A stretch of DNA of 64,000 bases from Seriola aureovittata (Eukaryota > Chordata > Actinopteri > Carangiformes > Carangidae), in the NCBI RefSeq assembly GCF_021018895.1, contig NC_079369.1:5954194-6018193 (forward strand). The letters are read 5' to 3'. Positions 1 to 12,600 of the stretch are shown piece by piece. A program made the translations under genes and the position numbers. Each line of letters opens with the position of its first letter. Within the stretch, counting starts at the first letter, position 1. The notes under the pieces are model-generated. The model saw only the letters and a list, made by a program, of their open reading frames with translations, was not told the origin of the DNA and searched no databases.

Positions 1-3000
1 AAGTCAGACATGTCAGACTGGTTTCAACAGAATTACAGTGGATTGGTGAGATCTTGATGTGGTAGAACAAGAGATTGGCAGCATGAATGTACAGCTGACA
101 AATCTGCTGAAATTGTGTGATGCATTCATGTCAACATGGAGCGGAATATGAATATTTTCAACATCTCGCTGAATCCATGCCACGAAGAGTGTATTTTGAA
201 TTCACATAATCTGTTCTGTGAGTTGGCTTCTCACTGGGGTTATTGGTAAAATTTTGCTTGAAAAATATTTCCTGTGTGACAGGAAATCAGGACAAAGGAA
301 AGGAAAGGAGGAAGCATTTCAGGGGTTGTGAGGTTCACCTCTGGTGGATCAGCTAATCCTTATGGGCTGAATGGATTGAATATGCAGTTTTTTCATTAAG
401 CTGCTCTGCTGAGATGTTAGGTCAGACCTATAAAACCCATATGAGGGCTCCACATGCTACACAGAACAAGGGTTATTGGGGTATTCTCCATAGTGGAATA
501 CTAACAGACAAAGCAGTATAGGAGACATAGATGGATTTGGTGCAAATCCCTCCATCACATAATGGATTAAAGTTCAAATTAGACTCAAAACAAGCTTGAA
601 TTAATTAACTTTTTTTTTTCCAGAGCACTATGTTAAATTAGTTTATCATTCTTAGTCCTTACGATATAAGGACTTATAATATAATTAAATATGACTCTTA
701 TAATATTTAAAATGAATTAGAAAGTATCTCGTTTGGCTTAGTGAGTTCACAGGGAACCCAACATGTTTAAAATGGCTATATTTTAAACTCTCCCACCACT
801 AAATTGCGCCGCTAAGCCCATGAAAATCGGGTTGTAATATAAATAGTTCGATGGGCCACTTCATAACAACTGAATTCATGTTAGCGGTTTAATAATTAGG
901 TGCAAACGACTAATGTTTCAACGCATTCTGCATCTTCTTCAGAATCAAACACCAATGGCTAAGAAACTAATTAAATAACCACCTCCAGTCGGAGAACAGT
1001 CTCTTATTTGTTAACAGGGGAGGGAGGTACTTAGTATGTAGGCCAATGGCATGTCAACACTCATTGGAGAAGGAAGGTACCACAGTGTGCAATATTATTC
1101 ATGTTGTGTTCGTGGTGTGATACTGTCACAAAACTTGTTTAAGTTTAACCCAGCCTCGAACGAAAGAGGTGGCAGATCAGAAAAAGCTCATGTTAAATTT
1201 TATTCTAATGGTCATTTGTGTCATTTTGAAGGACAATGATAAACAACCTGTTTGGATTCAAACCAACCAACCTCACAGTGTCTATACCCTTTTTTTCTCA
1301 TTTAACCTTGATTTCCTCTCTTCACTCCTCTTTCCTCTCCTATCCATCTCCTTGTCTCCTATGTGGACACTGGGATCCTCAGGCATGTGTGTTGTTAATA
1401 ATTCAGCCTGGAGGATGGATTTTCGTCTTCATTTGCAGCAGGAAATGCCTTGCTCCACTGAACAATGCACTCACGCCCAGGCCCCTGACGTGTCTTGAGA
1501 GGCAGAAATAGGAAAAGCCTTTTCCCCTGAAATGACTGCTTTCAAATGCAGGATGTCTGGAAAAAAAACAGGAGAAAGAAAGAATGGACAAGAAAGACAG
1601 CGGCACTGATTTTGTTTCTTTTCTTTGCATGAACCGAAAACACGCCCTCTACAAAGAAGTAGTACTTTCAGTAGAGGGCATTTTCAATGGACAGGTACAA
1701 GGCACTGGAAGAACATGGCCATTTTTAGAAACATCCCTTTTTTCCCACTTTAAAACGCCTCTGATAAATCCGTGGGTCATATTTGCTCCATTTCCTCTCT
1801 CTATCTTCTTGTATTTTAGAGTTTCCATTTTTTCCAGTTTCATGACACATTTTCAAGTGGTGACACATTAGTATCCATCATTTTTGAAGGGCAGGACGAT
1901 CAGGGAGGCCTGTCGACTGCTGTATGTCATACATTATAGCACAGAACTCATTTCCTGCCTGAGTTTCACAATGTCTTTGTCCTCTGAGAGGTGAGACTAT
2001 ATGAGAGACACATCATGAGTTCTACGTGTTTCAGATATTTTGTGTGCATGTCTTGGAATTTGGAAAGGAGGAAAAAAAAAAAAAGACCAAATAAGGCCAG
2101 AGGGAAATGGGAAAAATTCATGAGTTCTCCAACATGATTTTCAATGTCACTCTGGCATCTCTGGCATTAAATGTATTAAAAGGGTTAGATTATTAACCGC
2201 TGTAATTTATTAATGTAATGCCCAGGATTTTACATGACTGTTGATCTTTATCTTTTAAAAATCCCAGATTCATTCAACAATATCAGCAAGTGCTCCAAAT
2301 TAAATGATAATATGAGTGATTTGTCATCACCTTATAAAATGAGACATATGTTTTTTTCTCATCTGGTCGCCCTGCTGACCGAACTGTATTATCTGTCAGA
2401 GCCAAAATGATAATTTTATGATTGGCCACAGCTATGGTGACATGAAGTTCAGGGAACCTTCATTATCAAGATCACAAGAACTCCTTGGTTAAGGCTAGGG
2501 GAAGATTGTGGTCAAGGTTTAAAGAAAACAATCACTGTTGGTAGGAAACTTGATGCAAGTATGTGTCTGTTATGCTGTCATAACAACATCATGCTACTTA
2601 CACATTTGATTCTTAGACACAAAACCCATACTATTTGGCTTCTTGTTGACCACGATGTCTTGTTTAGTAAATTTAGACAATGGTGGGTTTTAGTCTTTTA
2701 AACAAATGACAAATTATTTGGTTTTCCTTGTTAGGGCAGTGTCCACAATTTGGCCTCTATCATCAGTCTCACTAGAGCGCTGGCATTCTGCCCACTATTT
2801 GATTAATGTCTACACATCAGCCAAATGATGTTGCGGTTAATCTATATTTCAATAGTCCTATTTCTTTTCAGAGAAAAAAATAAATAAAAGTTGTAACTCC
2901 ATCTTGTGTGTTGCTATCTGAGCAACAGTCCACTCTGCTACAGCAGGTTATAAAGAATCAATTTTAAATATTTGCTCATGTTGTTATTGTTTTGGTGTTG

Positions 3001-3087
3001 TTGTAAATAGTTGTCATCTTGTCATACTTGTAAACACCCTCTGAGATTGGAAAAAAAAAGGAAAGTCAAACATCAAGTACGATTCAA
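1..3087. other. Unique AT-rich non-coding stretch
   Basis: No reading frame here exceeds about 110 codons and none has a recognisable domain. Short homopolymers occur (an A run near 2,072-2,084 and T runs near 609-618). The part at about 2,160-2,400 is dense in ATTA/TAAT motifs and lacks repeats, so it is noted separately as a possible conserved non-coding element. No promoter, exon or RNA gene could be supported. Confidence 0.6.
2160..2400. other. Candidate conserved non-coding element
   Basis: This is repeat-free, AT-rich DNA with several TAAT/ATTA cores (homeodomain-type sites) and no open frame. The texture resembles vertebrate conserved non-coding sequence. This is inference from composition only; a cross-species alignment would decide it. 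Confidence 0.2.
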
Positions 3088-3303
3088 GGGGCGTTGTGTG
3101 GCGTAGTGGTCTAAGCAGGCGCCCATGTGTAGAGGCCCAGGTTCAAGTCCCACATCGCACGGCCCTTGCTGCATGTCATTCCCCCTCTCTCTGCCTCCCC
3201 ATTTCCTGTCTCTCTCTACTGTCCTGTCCAATTAAGGCACAAAAGCCCAAAAAAATATACTTAAAAAAAAAAAAAAAAAAAAAAATCATCAGGTACAATT
3301 CAA
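3071..3303 (+). mobile_element. tRNA-derived SINE with poly(A) tail and target-site duplications
   Basis: The body spans about 3,088-3,286. Its head is tRNA-like, with a Pol III A box (TGGCGTAGTGG, 3,099-3,109) and a B box (GTTCAAGTCC, 3,141-3,150), spaced as in a tRNA gene. A pyrimidine-rich tRNA-unrelated part follows (about 3,178-3,240), then an A-rich tail (A run 3,263-3,285). A 17-bp direct repeat flanks it: 3,071-3,087 and 3,287-3,303 match at 15 of 17 positions, which is the duplication expected from LINE-mediated insertion. From memory, the 'ttgctgcatgtcattcccc' part is typical of a very common percomorph SINE. It is not a functional tRNA: the acceptor stem cannot be completed. Confidence 0.9.
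3099..3150 (+). promoter_or_regulatory. Internal RNA polymerase III promoter of the SINE (A and B boxes)
   Basis: The A box at 3,099-3,109 and the B box at 3,141-3,150 match the consensus TRGYNNARNNG and GWTCRANNCC. In SINEs these bind TFIIIC and drive Pol III transcription of the element. Whether this copy is still transcribed is unknown. Confidence 0.75.
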
Positions 3304-3477
3304 ATAAAAAACTGGCTAAAATCCATTTATTGATAAAAATCTTCTGATATGATCCAAAGCCCAGAATAGCTACTAAATGGACTGTGTGGTAAGATTATTT
3401 ACTCATCAGTCAGGAGACAATGTTTTCCTGCTAGTGGAGGTGCCATATCAAAAAACACAGTTTTTACAACATGTGTT

Positions 3478-3800
3478 AAAGGAGCGATATGCAAGTTTTG
3501 CTATTGCTACATAGTCAGCATTATCATTAACAGCTGTTTACTTACCAGTTGTTCACAAGACAAAAGGTTATAATACGCCTTCTCTAAGCAGCACCACTTC
3601 TACAGGGCAGACTAGACGCTACAGTGACTCAGTATTGGAAAGTGACGAGCCTTGTTTTTGCTTTGTGCTTTCAGATTCATTATATCAAAGATAAAACATG
3701 TATTTTATCAGATGTAGAATAAACAATTGCACTATTTCCAGAGCATTTCTCCCCTCTGGCCATTAAGAGCAGACTCTAACAGAAAGTATATATATTATAT
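3478..3800. repeat. Dispersed teleost repeat fragment (unclassified)
   Basis: The text from 'ggagcgatatgcaagtttt' onward resembles, from memory, a repeat scattered through percomorph genomes. No terminal inverted repeats, tail or coding frame were seen, so its class is left open and its borders are approximate. Confidence 0.4.
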
Positions 3801-4231
3801 CAGATGAACAAAGTGATCAGTTATGAATTAAATCTATCGTTGCATATTAGTGTATGCATAGATTCATTCAGACGGTTCATAAAGAGTGAGTGATGCAACA
3901 GATATCTCCCACAGTTCCCATGACTTTAGCCCTTGGGAACATGAGGCTGACTTGTGATTATAAAATCTGCATAGGCGAAGTGTGATGACACAATTTCATC
4001 AAAGAAGAGTCTGCCCATTATGTCTCAATTACATTATATGTTGCTTGGTCCTGAGGCTAGAGTACTACACAAAAGTTCTGCTGTTTCACTCGTATCTGTT
4101 ACTTGAAGGTTGTGAAATCGTCGTATTTTTTTTTTTATAGCTTACTTATAGTACTGATAGACCTGATCTGCCAGTTCTGCATATTAATGCTTTCTTCAAA
4201 TGTAGTGGGCGTGAGGACTACGACTACATTT

Positions 4232-4600
4232 GCAACATATCTTAAAATGCATCACTTTTGCTACATTTACACTTGGCGTCCACACTGCTTCAGAGTTTTT
4301 GAGCGAATAAAATGAAGACTTTTGGAAACGCTGCTGACCCTGTTTTAGTCCTGACGGGCAAAAACTGAAACTTTTGGAAACTATGATGCACACACCCACA
4401 TTTGTTGCCTGATTGGGTCTTATCAGTCACAACGTTCTTTCCCTGATTCGTCACACTCCTATCACGTGACCCCTGTTCCATGTCCATAGTATTTTCTGCA
4501 ACTTGGCAACCAACTCCAGAGCAAACAATTTGGTTCGTGTTTTGGACCGGCAGATATGCAACCAGTGTACGTGAATGTTAATGTCATGTGCATTTTATTG
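4232..4600 (+). repeat. DNA-transposon-like dispersed repeat, family I, copy A
   Basis: Shares with 10,882-11,353 the order 'tccacactgcttcagagttttt', 'ggcaaaaactgaaac', 'ttggaaac', 'tgattgggtcttatcagtcac' and 'cagtgtacgtgaatg', with substitutions and indels throughout. No coding potential is visible. The plus-strand orientation is set relative to copy B, whose right end carries 'gtgtggacatagcc', a sequence I recall as the terminal repeat of non-autonomous DNA transposons in fish. The middle (4,430-4,500) differs from copy B, suggesting a subfamily or an indel. Confidence 0.7.
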
Positions 4601-7600
4601 TGGCCGTAACTGAAGTCCCCACTTGACTGCATCCATCCAACTGAGTGAAACCGGGGCAGGACAAACTATGAGAGAGAGAGACCAACTATAACAGCAATAG
4701 ACCTACTGTGGGTTGTTTATTTGGACTGAGCCAAAGTCATCAAATACATTGGATAAGGGACTGTACTGGCCCTTCTTGTGAAAAACCAGGTCATAAAAGC
4801 AACCTTATACACTCAGATTAACTTCAGCACACTTTCTTTACCAAAACTCAGAAAAATCTACTACAGGCCTACTATGGAATTCTGGACACTGGCTGTTGCT
4901 TTGAGCTGAATATGAAAGACTAAGCTCCACAACAAGAACGTTCTTTAAGATTGTACTGCGTCGACCCCCTGGAACAGCCATGTCAGTGACCCAGTCCTCT
5001 GCCGACTGAATGCAAGAATCTCTCTGCAACAGTAGTCCCGCTGTTTCTTAGCAACCAATGAGTGTGACTCCGTGGTGCAGACCGGCTGGTCCAAGGTCCA
5101 CGAAAGTTGTTGCCACCAACCCTGCCGCACTATGCGACTGACTGTCCTACGGATCTGCCATAAAAGCCCACTAAGAACTTCACTGGACTGCCTGGACATA
5201 GCCTGTATCCCACCGGCCTCCTGACTTCTCTACCTCTGACCTCAAAAGTTTCCAATGAACAGAACATCGCTGGAAGTCTTCACACAGTGCTAAGGTTGTG
5301 TTCTAGGTTTTATAAGATTCACCAATCGATAGCGATACCCTCAGGCATTACAAGTAGTTTAGCTCAGTCTAGTTTTCTCCCCCACTTTTTGTTGGTTCAC
5401 TGGTTACTAATAAGTTCTCCCACCTAGTCAGCCAAATCTGTGATTGTCAAGCAAACAGCTTTTCTTTTTAACGCCAATGTGCTTGCTGATACCTATGTTG
5501 AAATTCAATTACCGTACTCTTTATGATATTATCACAGAGACATACCCCCCCCCCCCCCATTCATTCATTTTCTGTCTTTATATAAGTAATACCCAAGACT
5601 ACAATACCATGAACCCTCCCGCAGTTATGTTTTTTTGGTGCAAAAAAAAAAAAAAACATGCATTCCTCAGCTAATGTGCCCCAAGACCAAAAGTAACACT
5701 TTTATAGAGAGCTCTCTACTTTCTCTGTTTTGACTTCTATCTCTCTATTTTTGACTTTTTAATTCTCCCTTAATCCTCTCCTCTGTCTCTCTCTGTCATT
5801 TTCTCCACTCTGAGATGACAAGTCCTCCCTCCTCCTTTTCCTCCATCATTCTTCGTCTCAGACACACATCTGGTCCTATATATGAAATGGAGAATGACTG
5901 ACAGGCCGGCTCCTGGAAATACCCATCACCTTCTCTTTTCCTACCAGCTAAAGCCCTTTAAAAGTGTCAGGGTGGGGGGTGCTGGTAGGCAGATGAGGGT
6001 GTTATCTCCCCCAAACACCTGTACCTGCTCCGTAGTGCCATTTGAGGCCTCATCACTGCATAAATAGGTGACAATGTTGATTTTTGTGTCCCTTTAAGAG
6101 ATGCTGCAGGCTAACGGATTAGGGAGCCCTGGGGATTGTGAACGCCCTTTTTCTCCAGTCACATCTTTATTCCTGAGTCTGGGATACTTCTGCTGTGCTT
6201 TTTATTCCATACGTGCAAAGAAGTTTTGATGTTTTGAAGGGGTTTGTTGAGCGTGTGCGTGTTAATGTTTGAATGTCTAAGATACGGTGTGTAGATTCAA
6301 CTGTGTCATTAGTAGAGGAGGCACTCAGGCTAACATTGTGGCAGAGCGTTCATTTATTTATTACTGTCTGTTAATCTATAAGGTTTACTGCCATGTGACA
6401 CCACAACATGCTTTTGGTCATTTGTATACACTGTAAGAAATTTAGGAAAGCAACAAAAACGCTTTGACACCCCTGCTGGATATTTTCCTTTATATTTTTT
6501 ACAAATCAAAGAGCCGTCCCTTTAATTCATCACACATAAAAAATATCTCTGGAGATCATTGTAACAAATCACAAGAAAGATGTAGTGGTGAGTTTCCCCA
6601 CAAAGCTGAAAGTTTGGTGACTTTCACATTATGAGACAGGCTGAACTTTTAAAAAATCCTGTGATATGTGAATAATTAATAACACTGCATTGACTCAGTT
6701 TTTTAAAGCAATCTTTGCCATGGAGTTTGGTAAAATGGCGTGTCATGGATTCAGCACATGGTAACTTTAATTCCTCACTTTCTCTCTACACTGCCTCTTA
6801 CGTCTCTTCTGTGCCAGTAGGTGTTGTTTAGTATAATCCAGTAGTGAAACTAAAAAAAAGAAAATTGATCGGACAAAAAAATAGCTTATTAAATATAAGA
6901 ATTTATTACAAAGAACTCTCCCAAGCTAACAAACAAAATCTGTCCTCCTCACTGTCTAGTATCTACACTTAATTAACATGCTGATTATAATTAGCTGTCA
7001 CTGCGCTGAGAATAAGGCTGTAGTAATGTTTTTTTTTGTTTGTTTTTTAGGGCCCAGCCCTAGTAGATATTAACAGCACACTCAAATTATACAGAGTTTA
7101 TCAAAAACAGTAAATGAACACTGGTTGATAGGAAGAATTTAAATGAAATCCAAGATGCTATTGGTTTACGAAGCTTTCGCAACGGAAGCAACAAGCTGTC
7201 GTCACTTTCGGAACAGCCTGTTCCTTCATGTTGTTCATTTTCTTTAGTCAACAACAAAGCAGGAGAGTTTGAATAGACTAACACTTAAAAAGTCGTATTT
7301 ATGTCCTATTGCTTTCAGCTTGAAACTAAAAGAAACAAAGTTAGACAAAGGTAATTGTTCTGCACCCAGGGGCCTTTCAGACAGCTCTGATGACTCCTTT
7401 TTGAAACAGTTGTCAAAGTCAGAGACAAGAAAATAAGAGAAAATCCAATAAACTATTTATTTTTTGCCCAATGTCATAGAGGTGCAATTTCCTGCTCAGA
7501 AGCTCAACTGTTTTATTTCAAATTAACGTGCCTGTTTTTTGTTAGCAGCTTGAAATCCCCCCTTTAAAACTGACATTAATACCCATCAGTTCTTCTTCAA

Positions 7601-7793
7601 CGCTATTATTTCATTAAAGATTAAAGTGAAAGTGAAACTGCTTTGAAACAATGTCATCAAAGTCGGGGAGTCTGTGGGGAGAGAGCTGATCTAGTGGATG
7701 GCAGGGATAAGAAGCTCTTAATGGAGAGCAGTGCTTTCTGTTTTGTTAGATGCTGCATTCTGGTGAGTGACTGCTAATGAATGACCAGACAGG
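4601..7793. other. Non-coding stretch, no gene seen
   Basis: Contains a C14 run (5,545-5,558), an A run (5,642-5,656) and a pyrimidine-rich patch (5,710-5,860). Short antisense open frames around 4,838-5,199 have no family resemblance I can name. No splice-consistent exon was found. Confidence 0.55.
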
Positions 7794-7806
7794 ACACACA
7801 CACACA

Positions 7807-7846
<40 letters not shown>

Positions 7847-7859
7847 ACACACACACACA
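7794..7859. repeat. (CA)n microsatellite
   Basis: About 66 bp of CA dinucleotides interrupted once by CATA and once by CC. Open frames running through it on the minus strand are Cys/Val repeats and are artefacts. Confidence 0.98.
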
Positions 7860-9366
7860 GAGACCCACACACTCGGATATAAAACCCAATGAAGAGTTCT
7901 AGTTTCTCCTGGTGACTGTGTGTGCTCAACATTGTTTTGACCATTTTCTTTCTCTTTAAGCAAATCAGAAAGACTCTGTATCTCTGTGTGTTGTGAAAAC
8001 ACAGCAAAAGTATATATTGACTTAATTGGGCTTTAAAATAGCTCAGTAAAGCAGAATTGAGCTGTTATGACACATGGTGGGTGGACAAAACTCAACTAAA
8101 TTCATTACAAATAAACATAACTCAACTAGACTTGAAATGTCTTTGTTTCTGGTATTCCACATTTAAATGTGGAAGGTGTTATATTTTAGAATGTTACTGT
8201 ATATACACTTAACAAGCTCTTTATTAGGAAATAAATTTCTCCACACCAGTAAAGTGCAGCAGCATGGGGATAGGTTGTTACTTTATGTATTTACCAAGAT
8301 GCAAATACGTTTATGGTGAACATACCAATTTCTGCCAAAGTATCTGATGCTACAGAACAATGTCCAGTCGTAGTGACTGCAGTGTGGTGGTCTGGTTTAA
8401 CGCAGAATAAAAACTACACAGTAACATCTAATACAACATGTTTTTTTTTTTTGTCCCTAAACAAAGTGTTTTTGTTACCTTAACATAGCCACAGATGGGA
8501 TTCTGGATGTGAACCCCAGTCTCTGGTGTGACAGTTGTGTGCTTTGTTACGACTACTGTTAGTAGTGCTTCATTCATTCATTCATTCAAAAAAAATATGT
8601 TGCCTCAGAACATAATCCAGCCAGTGATTACTTTCCTACAGAAGCTTGCTGTTGCAGTTTAGTAGTATGGACACATAATTTCTAGAAGATAGGATTGGAA
8701 TAAAAAGTCAAAAAATCCCCAATTTTTTTTGATAGCTCTGTTCACAGACAGAAGATGGCAATCCTGTTTTTTAAAAAGTCCTCCATCAGAATGACTGTAT
8801 TGTTTATTTGTCTCTACCTAACCTCTGATCCCACCCGTAGGAAATAGCACCCCTGCAGCAGGGGTTCAGCATACTGAACAGCATACCTGTTGTCAAATGG
8901 TCATGGATGAAACAACTACTGCTTTGAAATGGGGGGAGAAAAAAAACAGCACTCTGTCTTGTCAAAGTCATGTGTTTTGTGGACCCACTTGACATGTGGA
9001 ACAGCCTACATGTCAAGTAGTCAGAAGCAACATCTGTGATGTAAAAACATCACAGTCAGAGAAAAGAATGTGAATCCCGGTCATAGTTCAGTAATGAAGT
9101 CCTATTGCACTATAGAGCACTTGCTATGCGTGGCTGTTGACATTGCTGTCACTTGAGCTGGATATTGTACTTGATGGAAGTATAAGTGATACCACCGTGT
9201 GTTTAAGACATAGTTGACTTTGCCGTGATTCGCCGCCACAGAGGGTGAGAGCACTAGAAGAAATAAGGAAAGGGGAAATAATGAAACTGGGTGCATGCAT
9301 CGTGCTGCTCTGCCCTCCATCATCCTCCTCGATCTCCATTACAGTTAGGTAAATTTCAAAGTTATT
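7860..9366. other. Non-coding stretch, no gene seen
   Basis: Repeat-poor except for a short (CATT)n array at about 8,569-8,588 and a T run near 8,442-8,453. Nothing gene-like was recognised on either strand. Confidence 0.55.
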
Positions 9367-9420
9367 TCAGTTCAGTTCAGTTCAATTCAGAAATTTATAG
9401 TGCTGCAATCAGATGGTTTT
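9367..9420 (-). repeat. (TTCAG)n array with LINE-3'-tail-like sequence
   Basis: Three to four TTCAG/TTCAA pentamers (9,367-9,390) are followed by 'aaatttatagtgctgcaatc'. From memory, fish LINE tails often read, in this orientation, as (TTCAA)n followed by an AT-rich 'ttatagcgccaaatca'-like sequence. The fragment is short and degenerate, so the call is tentative. Confidence 0.4.
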
Positions 9421-9611
9421 TTTTCTTTTATTTTTATAAAATCACAAACTTATAAAACATAACATAAAAATACAAGACAATAAAGGTGAAACAGTCTAAA
9501 ATGATAAGTACGTTTGGATGCTGGACATCCTATACTTTACAGTCCCAACAAAACAAATTCATAACAAAACAGCAACGAAATAGAATAAGTCGCTTACAAC
9601 CTGCTACAACT

Positions 9612-9700
<89 letters not shown>

Positions 9701-9764
9701 GTCTCTCTCTGTCCATCTCTCTCTCTGTCTCTCTCCCTCTCTCTGTCTCTCTCTGTCTCTCTCT
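9612..9764. repeat. (CT)n microsatellite with GT and CC interruptions
   Basis: About 153 bp, first a pure CT run (9,612-9,672), then a CTCTGT-type compound array. It is a homopurine/homopyrimidine mirror tract capable of triplex (H-DNA) formation. Open frames across it (Leu/Ser or Arg/Glu repeats) are artefacts. Confidence 0.98.
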
Positions 9765-10473
9765 GATGATATGAGTGTTGGGCCCTTTGCCAACAGTTAG
9801 AACTCAGTGGGGCCCATCCATATGGCCAACATGTTCAGCAGTCATTACAGGGCCATTTAGCACGTGTAATTGTTCAACATTTGACACCTTGTCAAGACAA
9901 TTACTTCAGATTATTCCCGCATAAGACATTGTGATGTTGATCTTGTCACAAACAGTTGGAGATTGTTTCTCTTGGTGTCACACCGGTGCAGTGTGTGGGT
10001 GCTCATGTAAGTGAGTAATGTGATGAATTTAACCGCCTGCTGCTTAGTTTTTATTTTTACATCTCTGTTCACTCGCGCTCACTCGCTTTTTTTCTTACTG
10101 GTTGTTCTTGCCCTTATAATGCTTACCGGTCTGACATTTTATTGCTTGTTCATAAATCATTAATCTCTGTCATTCTGCCACTGAGTCATGATGCTACTGA
10201 TAGCAATAATGTTATTTTACATCATGTCAGTGATCCCATTCAAACTTTCTGTATATTTTTCATTTTTGAAAGGTTGTTTTTTGTATTTTAAATGGAGGAA
10301 AGATTGGTGGAGAGACAGGGATGACTTGTTAATGTTCATGCTGGGATTATTCATCTGTGCTACACATCTATGGGCTTTGTGTTCACTCAGGTGCATGTTG
10401 CGCCAGAGAAAAGCTTATTTTCATGTGACACTGTGTGAGTCTTTGGTATTTTGTGGTGCTCAGAATAGGTCAT

Positions 10474-10495
10474 TATATATATATATATATATATA
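10474..10495. repeat. (AT)n microsatellite
   Basis: About 11 AT units. Confidence 0.95.
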
Positions 10496-10679
10496 AACAC
10501 TTGTGAAAAAGATATGTAATGAAAGCAGGAAATTTTACAGTTTAACAATAAACTTTATTGTCCAAATGACTTGAATAAAAACAAAGGATCAAATATACAT
10601 AAAATGCTGCCTCTATAACTTGACTTGACCCGAGCATTTCCACTGCATTATTGCTTCTTAATAAAAGTATTCATATCAG

Positions 10680-10772
10680 CATTCAGAATATATGAGCCAA
10701 TACCGATATATCTGTGATAGGCCAATATCGGCTGATGAAATCGGCTGACCGATAAATCGGTCTGGCTCTACA
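10680..10772. repeat. Palindromic 'cgatatatcgg'-type dispersed repeat end
   Basis: Contains repeated near-palindromic blocks 'accgatatatc', 'aatatcggctgatgaaatcgg' and 'accgataaatcggt', ending in 'ctggctctac'. From memory this matches termini of a widespread fish DNA-transposon family ending in 'gggctcta'. Only one end is seen. Confidence 0.5.
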
Positions 10773-10881
10773 CTTGTCCATACCGGTCGCAGAGATATTG
10801 AATGTAAGCAATTTGTGGGACTAAATCCACAGTCCTTTTTTGTATAAGTAAGACGCATACACTAAATTTGAGTTTTAAATC

Positions 10882-11353
10882 GCATCTGTTTTGCTATGTT
10901 TACTCCTGGCATCCACACTACTTCAGAGTTTTTAGACTCCGAAAATGGAGACAAAAAATGCTGCTGGACCCCGTCTGAGTTTGAAAACTCAGGGGTTGCA
11001 TTGTAGTCTGGATGGGCAAAAAACTGAAACCTTTGGAAACCCTGATTGGATCTTATCGGTCACGACTACCAGTGGTGAAAGCAACATGGATAACGAATTA
11101 CAAGCTTTACTGACCTTGTGCTCTGTTGTCAGCTGTTGTGCAGTTAACTGCCTTTGCTGTTCCCCGTTTGCAGTATTTTTGTGCAACTAATTAACTGCAG
11201 AGTAGACAATCTACTTCCTGTTTACACCAGCTCTCACAAACCCAGTGTACGTGAATGATCATGAATGGATTATCAGGTGTGATGCTGTGGACGGTCGTCT
11301 GGACAGAGATCGTTTTCATTTTAAAATGAAAACATACTAGTGTGGACATAGCC
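10882..11353 (+). repeat. DNA-transposon-like dispersed repeat, family I, copy B
   Basis: The most complete of three copies (others at 4,232-4,600 and, inverted, 22,300-22,515). It ends at 11,353 with 'tagtgtggacatagcc', preceded by 'cattttaaaatgaaaac'. The left end 'ttgctatgtttactcctggc' is only weakly related to the reverse complement of that terminus, so terminal inverted repeats are not clean. No transposase frame is present, so this would be a non-autonomous (MITE-type) element. Confidence 0.7.
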
Positions 11354-12600
11354 TTAGTCTCATCTCTCATTCAATCTTATCTTATTGCTCTGGTTATATC
11401 CTATGAACTGTTGTTGCAGCCCCCTGTTTTACTAAAGAGAGGATTAGAGTTACACACCTCCTCTAATGGGTATGATTTTCTGTTTGCGTGCATAAATACC
11501 GTACTGTGTCATTTTGTAAATGTTCATAACATGCATGAACATTATATGATGTGTATGACTTTGTGTGTGTGTGTTAGTGTGTGTGTGTGAGTGAATTTCT
11601 GCACAAGTAGAATGTTGCTGTGTCAAATCATCAGAGCAGAAAACAAATGAAAATTTGTGTCCTCCATATTTGACGTCACCGTGTGAGTGAGTGTGTGTGT
11701 GTTTGTGTCTGTCATACTACACAGTGGAAGCACAGTCCTCCCGGGAGAGACAGAGTCGGGAGAGGTTACCTCCCGGCATCTGTCTCTCTCTACCTCATCC
11801 ACACATTTAATCCCATCAACACTCCCATCATCCCTTTTTCCTAATCTCCTTTCCTGTCTGTTTATCTCTCCCTCACTCTCACTATCTCTTCATCTTCCTC
11901 TCTGACTCTTCTTTTTTCTAATTTCCGCAGTCGTTACAAAACATTTTCCTCCTGCCTGATTTATCTCCATCCTTCATATTCTCTCTTTCTCTTTTCCCTC
12001 CCTCTGTGTCTCTACCTATACCCTCCCCCTCCTCTTATCTTGCAGCTACAATCTGTTTCTATGTCATTGGGTGTTAACAGGTCAAGCATAAAGGCTAATC
12101 TAAATTTCATTCACTCATTCACGAGGGAGTTTATAATAAAGAGGGGATCGAGAGATTGCCTCTTTCTTTAACAGTCTCTCACTGTGTGTTCTTTTCTAGG
12201 TCTTTTGCCCTTTTCTTTTCTCTATTGCTCTATAGCATAAAGCCTATAATATTGCTATCAGGCTACTGAAGGGCGCCGTGTCAGAGGGCAGGTCAGCAGG
12301 TCTGAAAAATTGGGTGGGCTTGGTCTGAATTTGTGAGAAGACTTCGTCACGTGTCAGTTTGGTTATGTTTCAAATCAGGTTTTCATAAACAGAGAGAGAG
12401 GAACATGAGTTTAATTAAGATTCATGGCATAATCAAGTCATAATTCACGGTCTGTGTCACTGTAATTGGTACTGGTGGGGCTGTTTTCCACTTCCAGAGC
12501 CTCAAGCTCACTGAAGGCCTCTAAAACGTCTGAATAAAGTGCCTTTTGTGGTTCTTAGGTGAATACTGTCCGAATATTTTATACAGCTCATTCACATTGC
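11354..12600. other. Non-coding stretch with TG-rich and pyrimidine-rich tracts
   Basis: TG-rich patches lie at 11,560-11,590 and 11,682-11,706, and a long pyrimidine-rich tract at about 11,780-12,040. No gene was recognised. Confidence 0.6.

Noticed and set aside
3099..3171. Possible tRNA gene
   Set aside because: A and B boxes are present, but acceptor-stem pairing is absent and the sequence runs into a pyrimidine-rich region and poly(A) tail with target duplications, so it is a SINE.
7718..8007. Cys/Val-rich minus-strand frames
   Set aside because: Translation of the (CA)n microsatellite.
9486..9800. 104-codon plus-strand frame and antisense partner
   Set aside because: Both are translations of the (CT)n array (Leu/Ser and Arg/Glu repeats).
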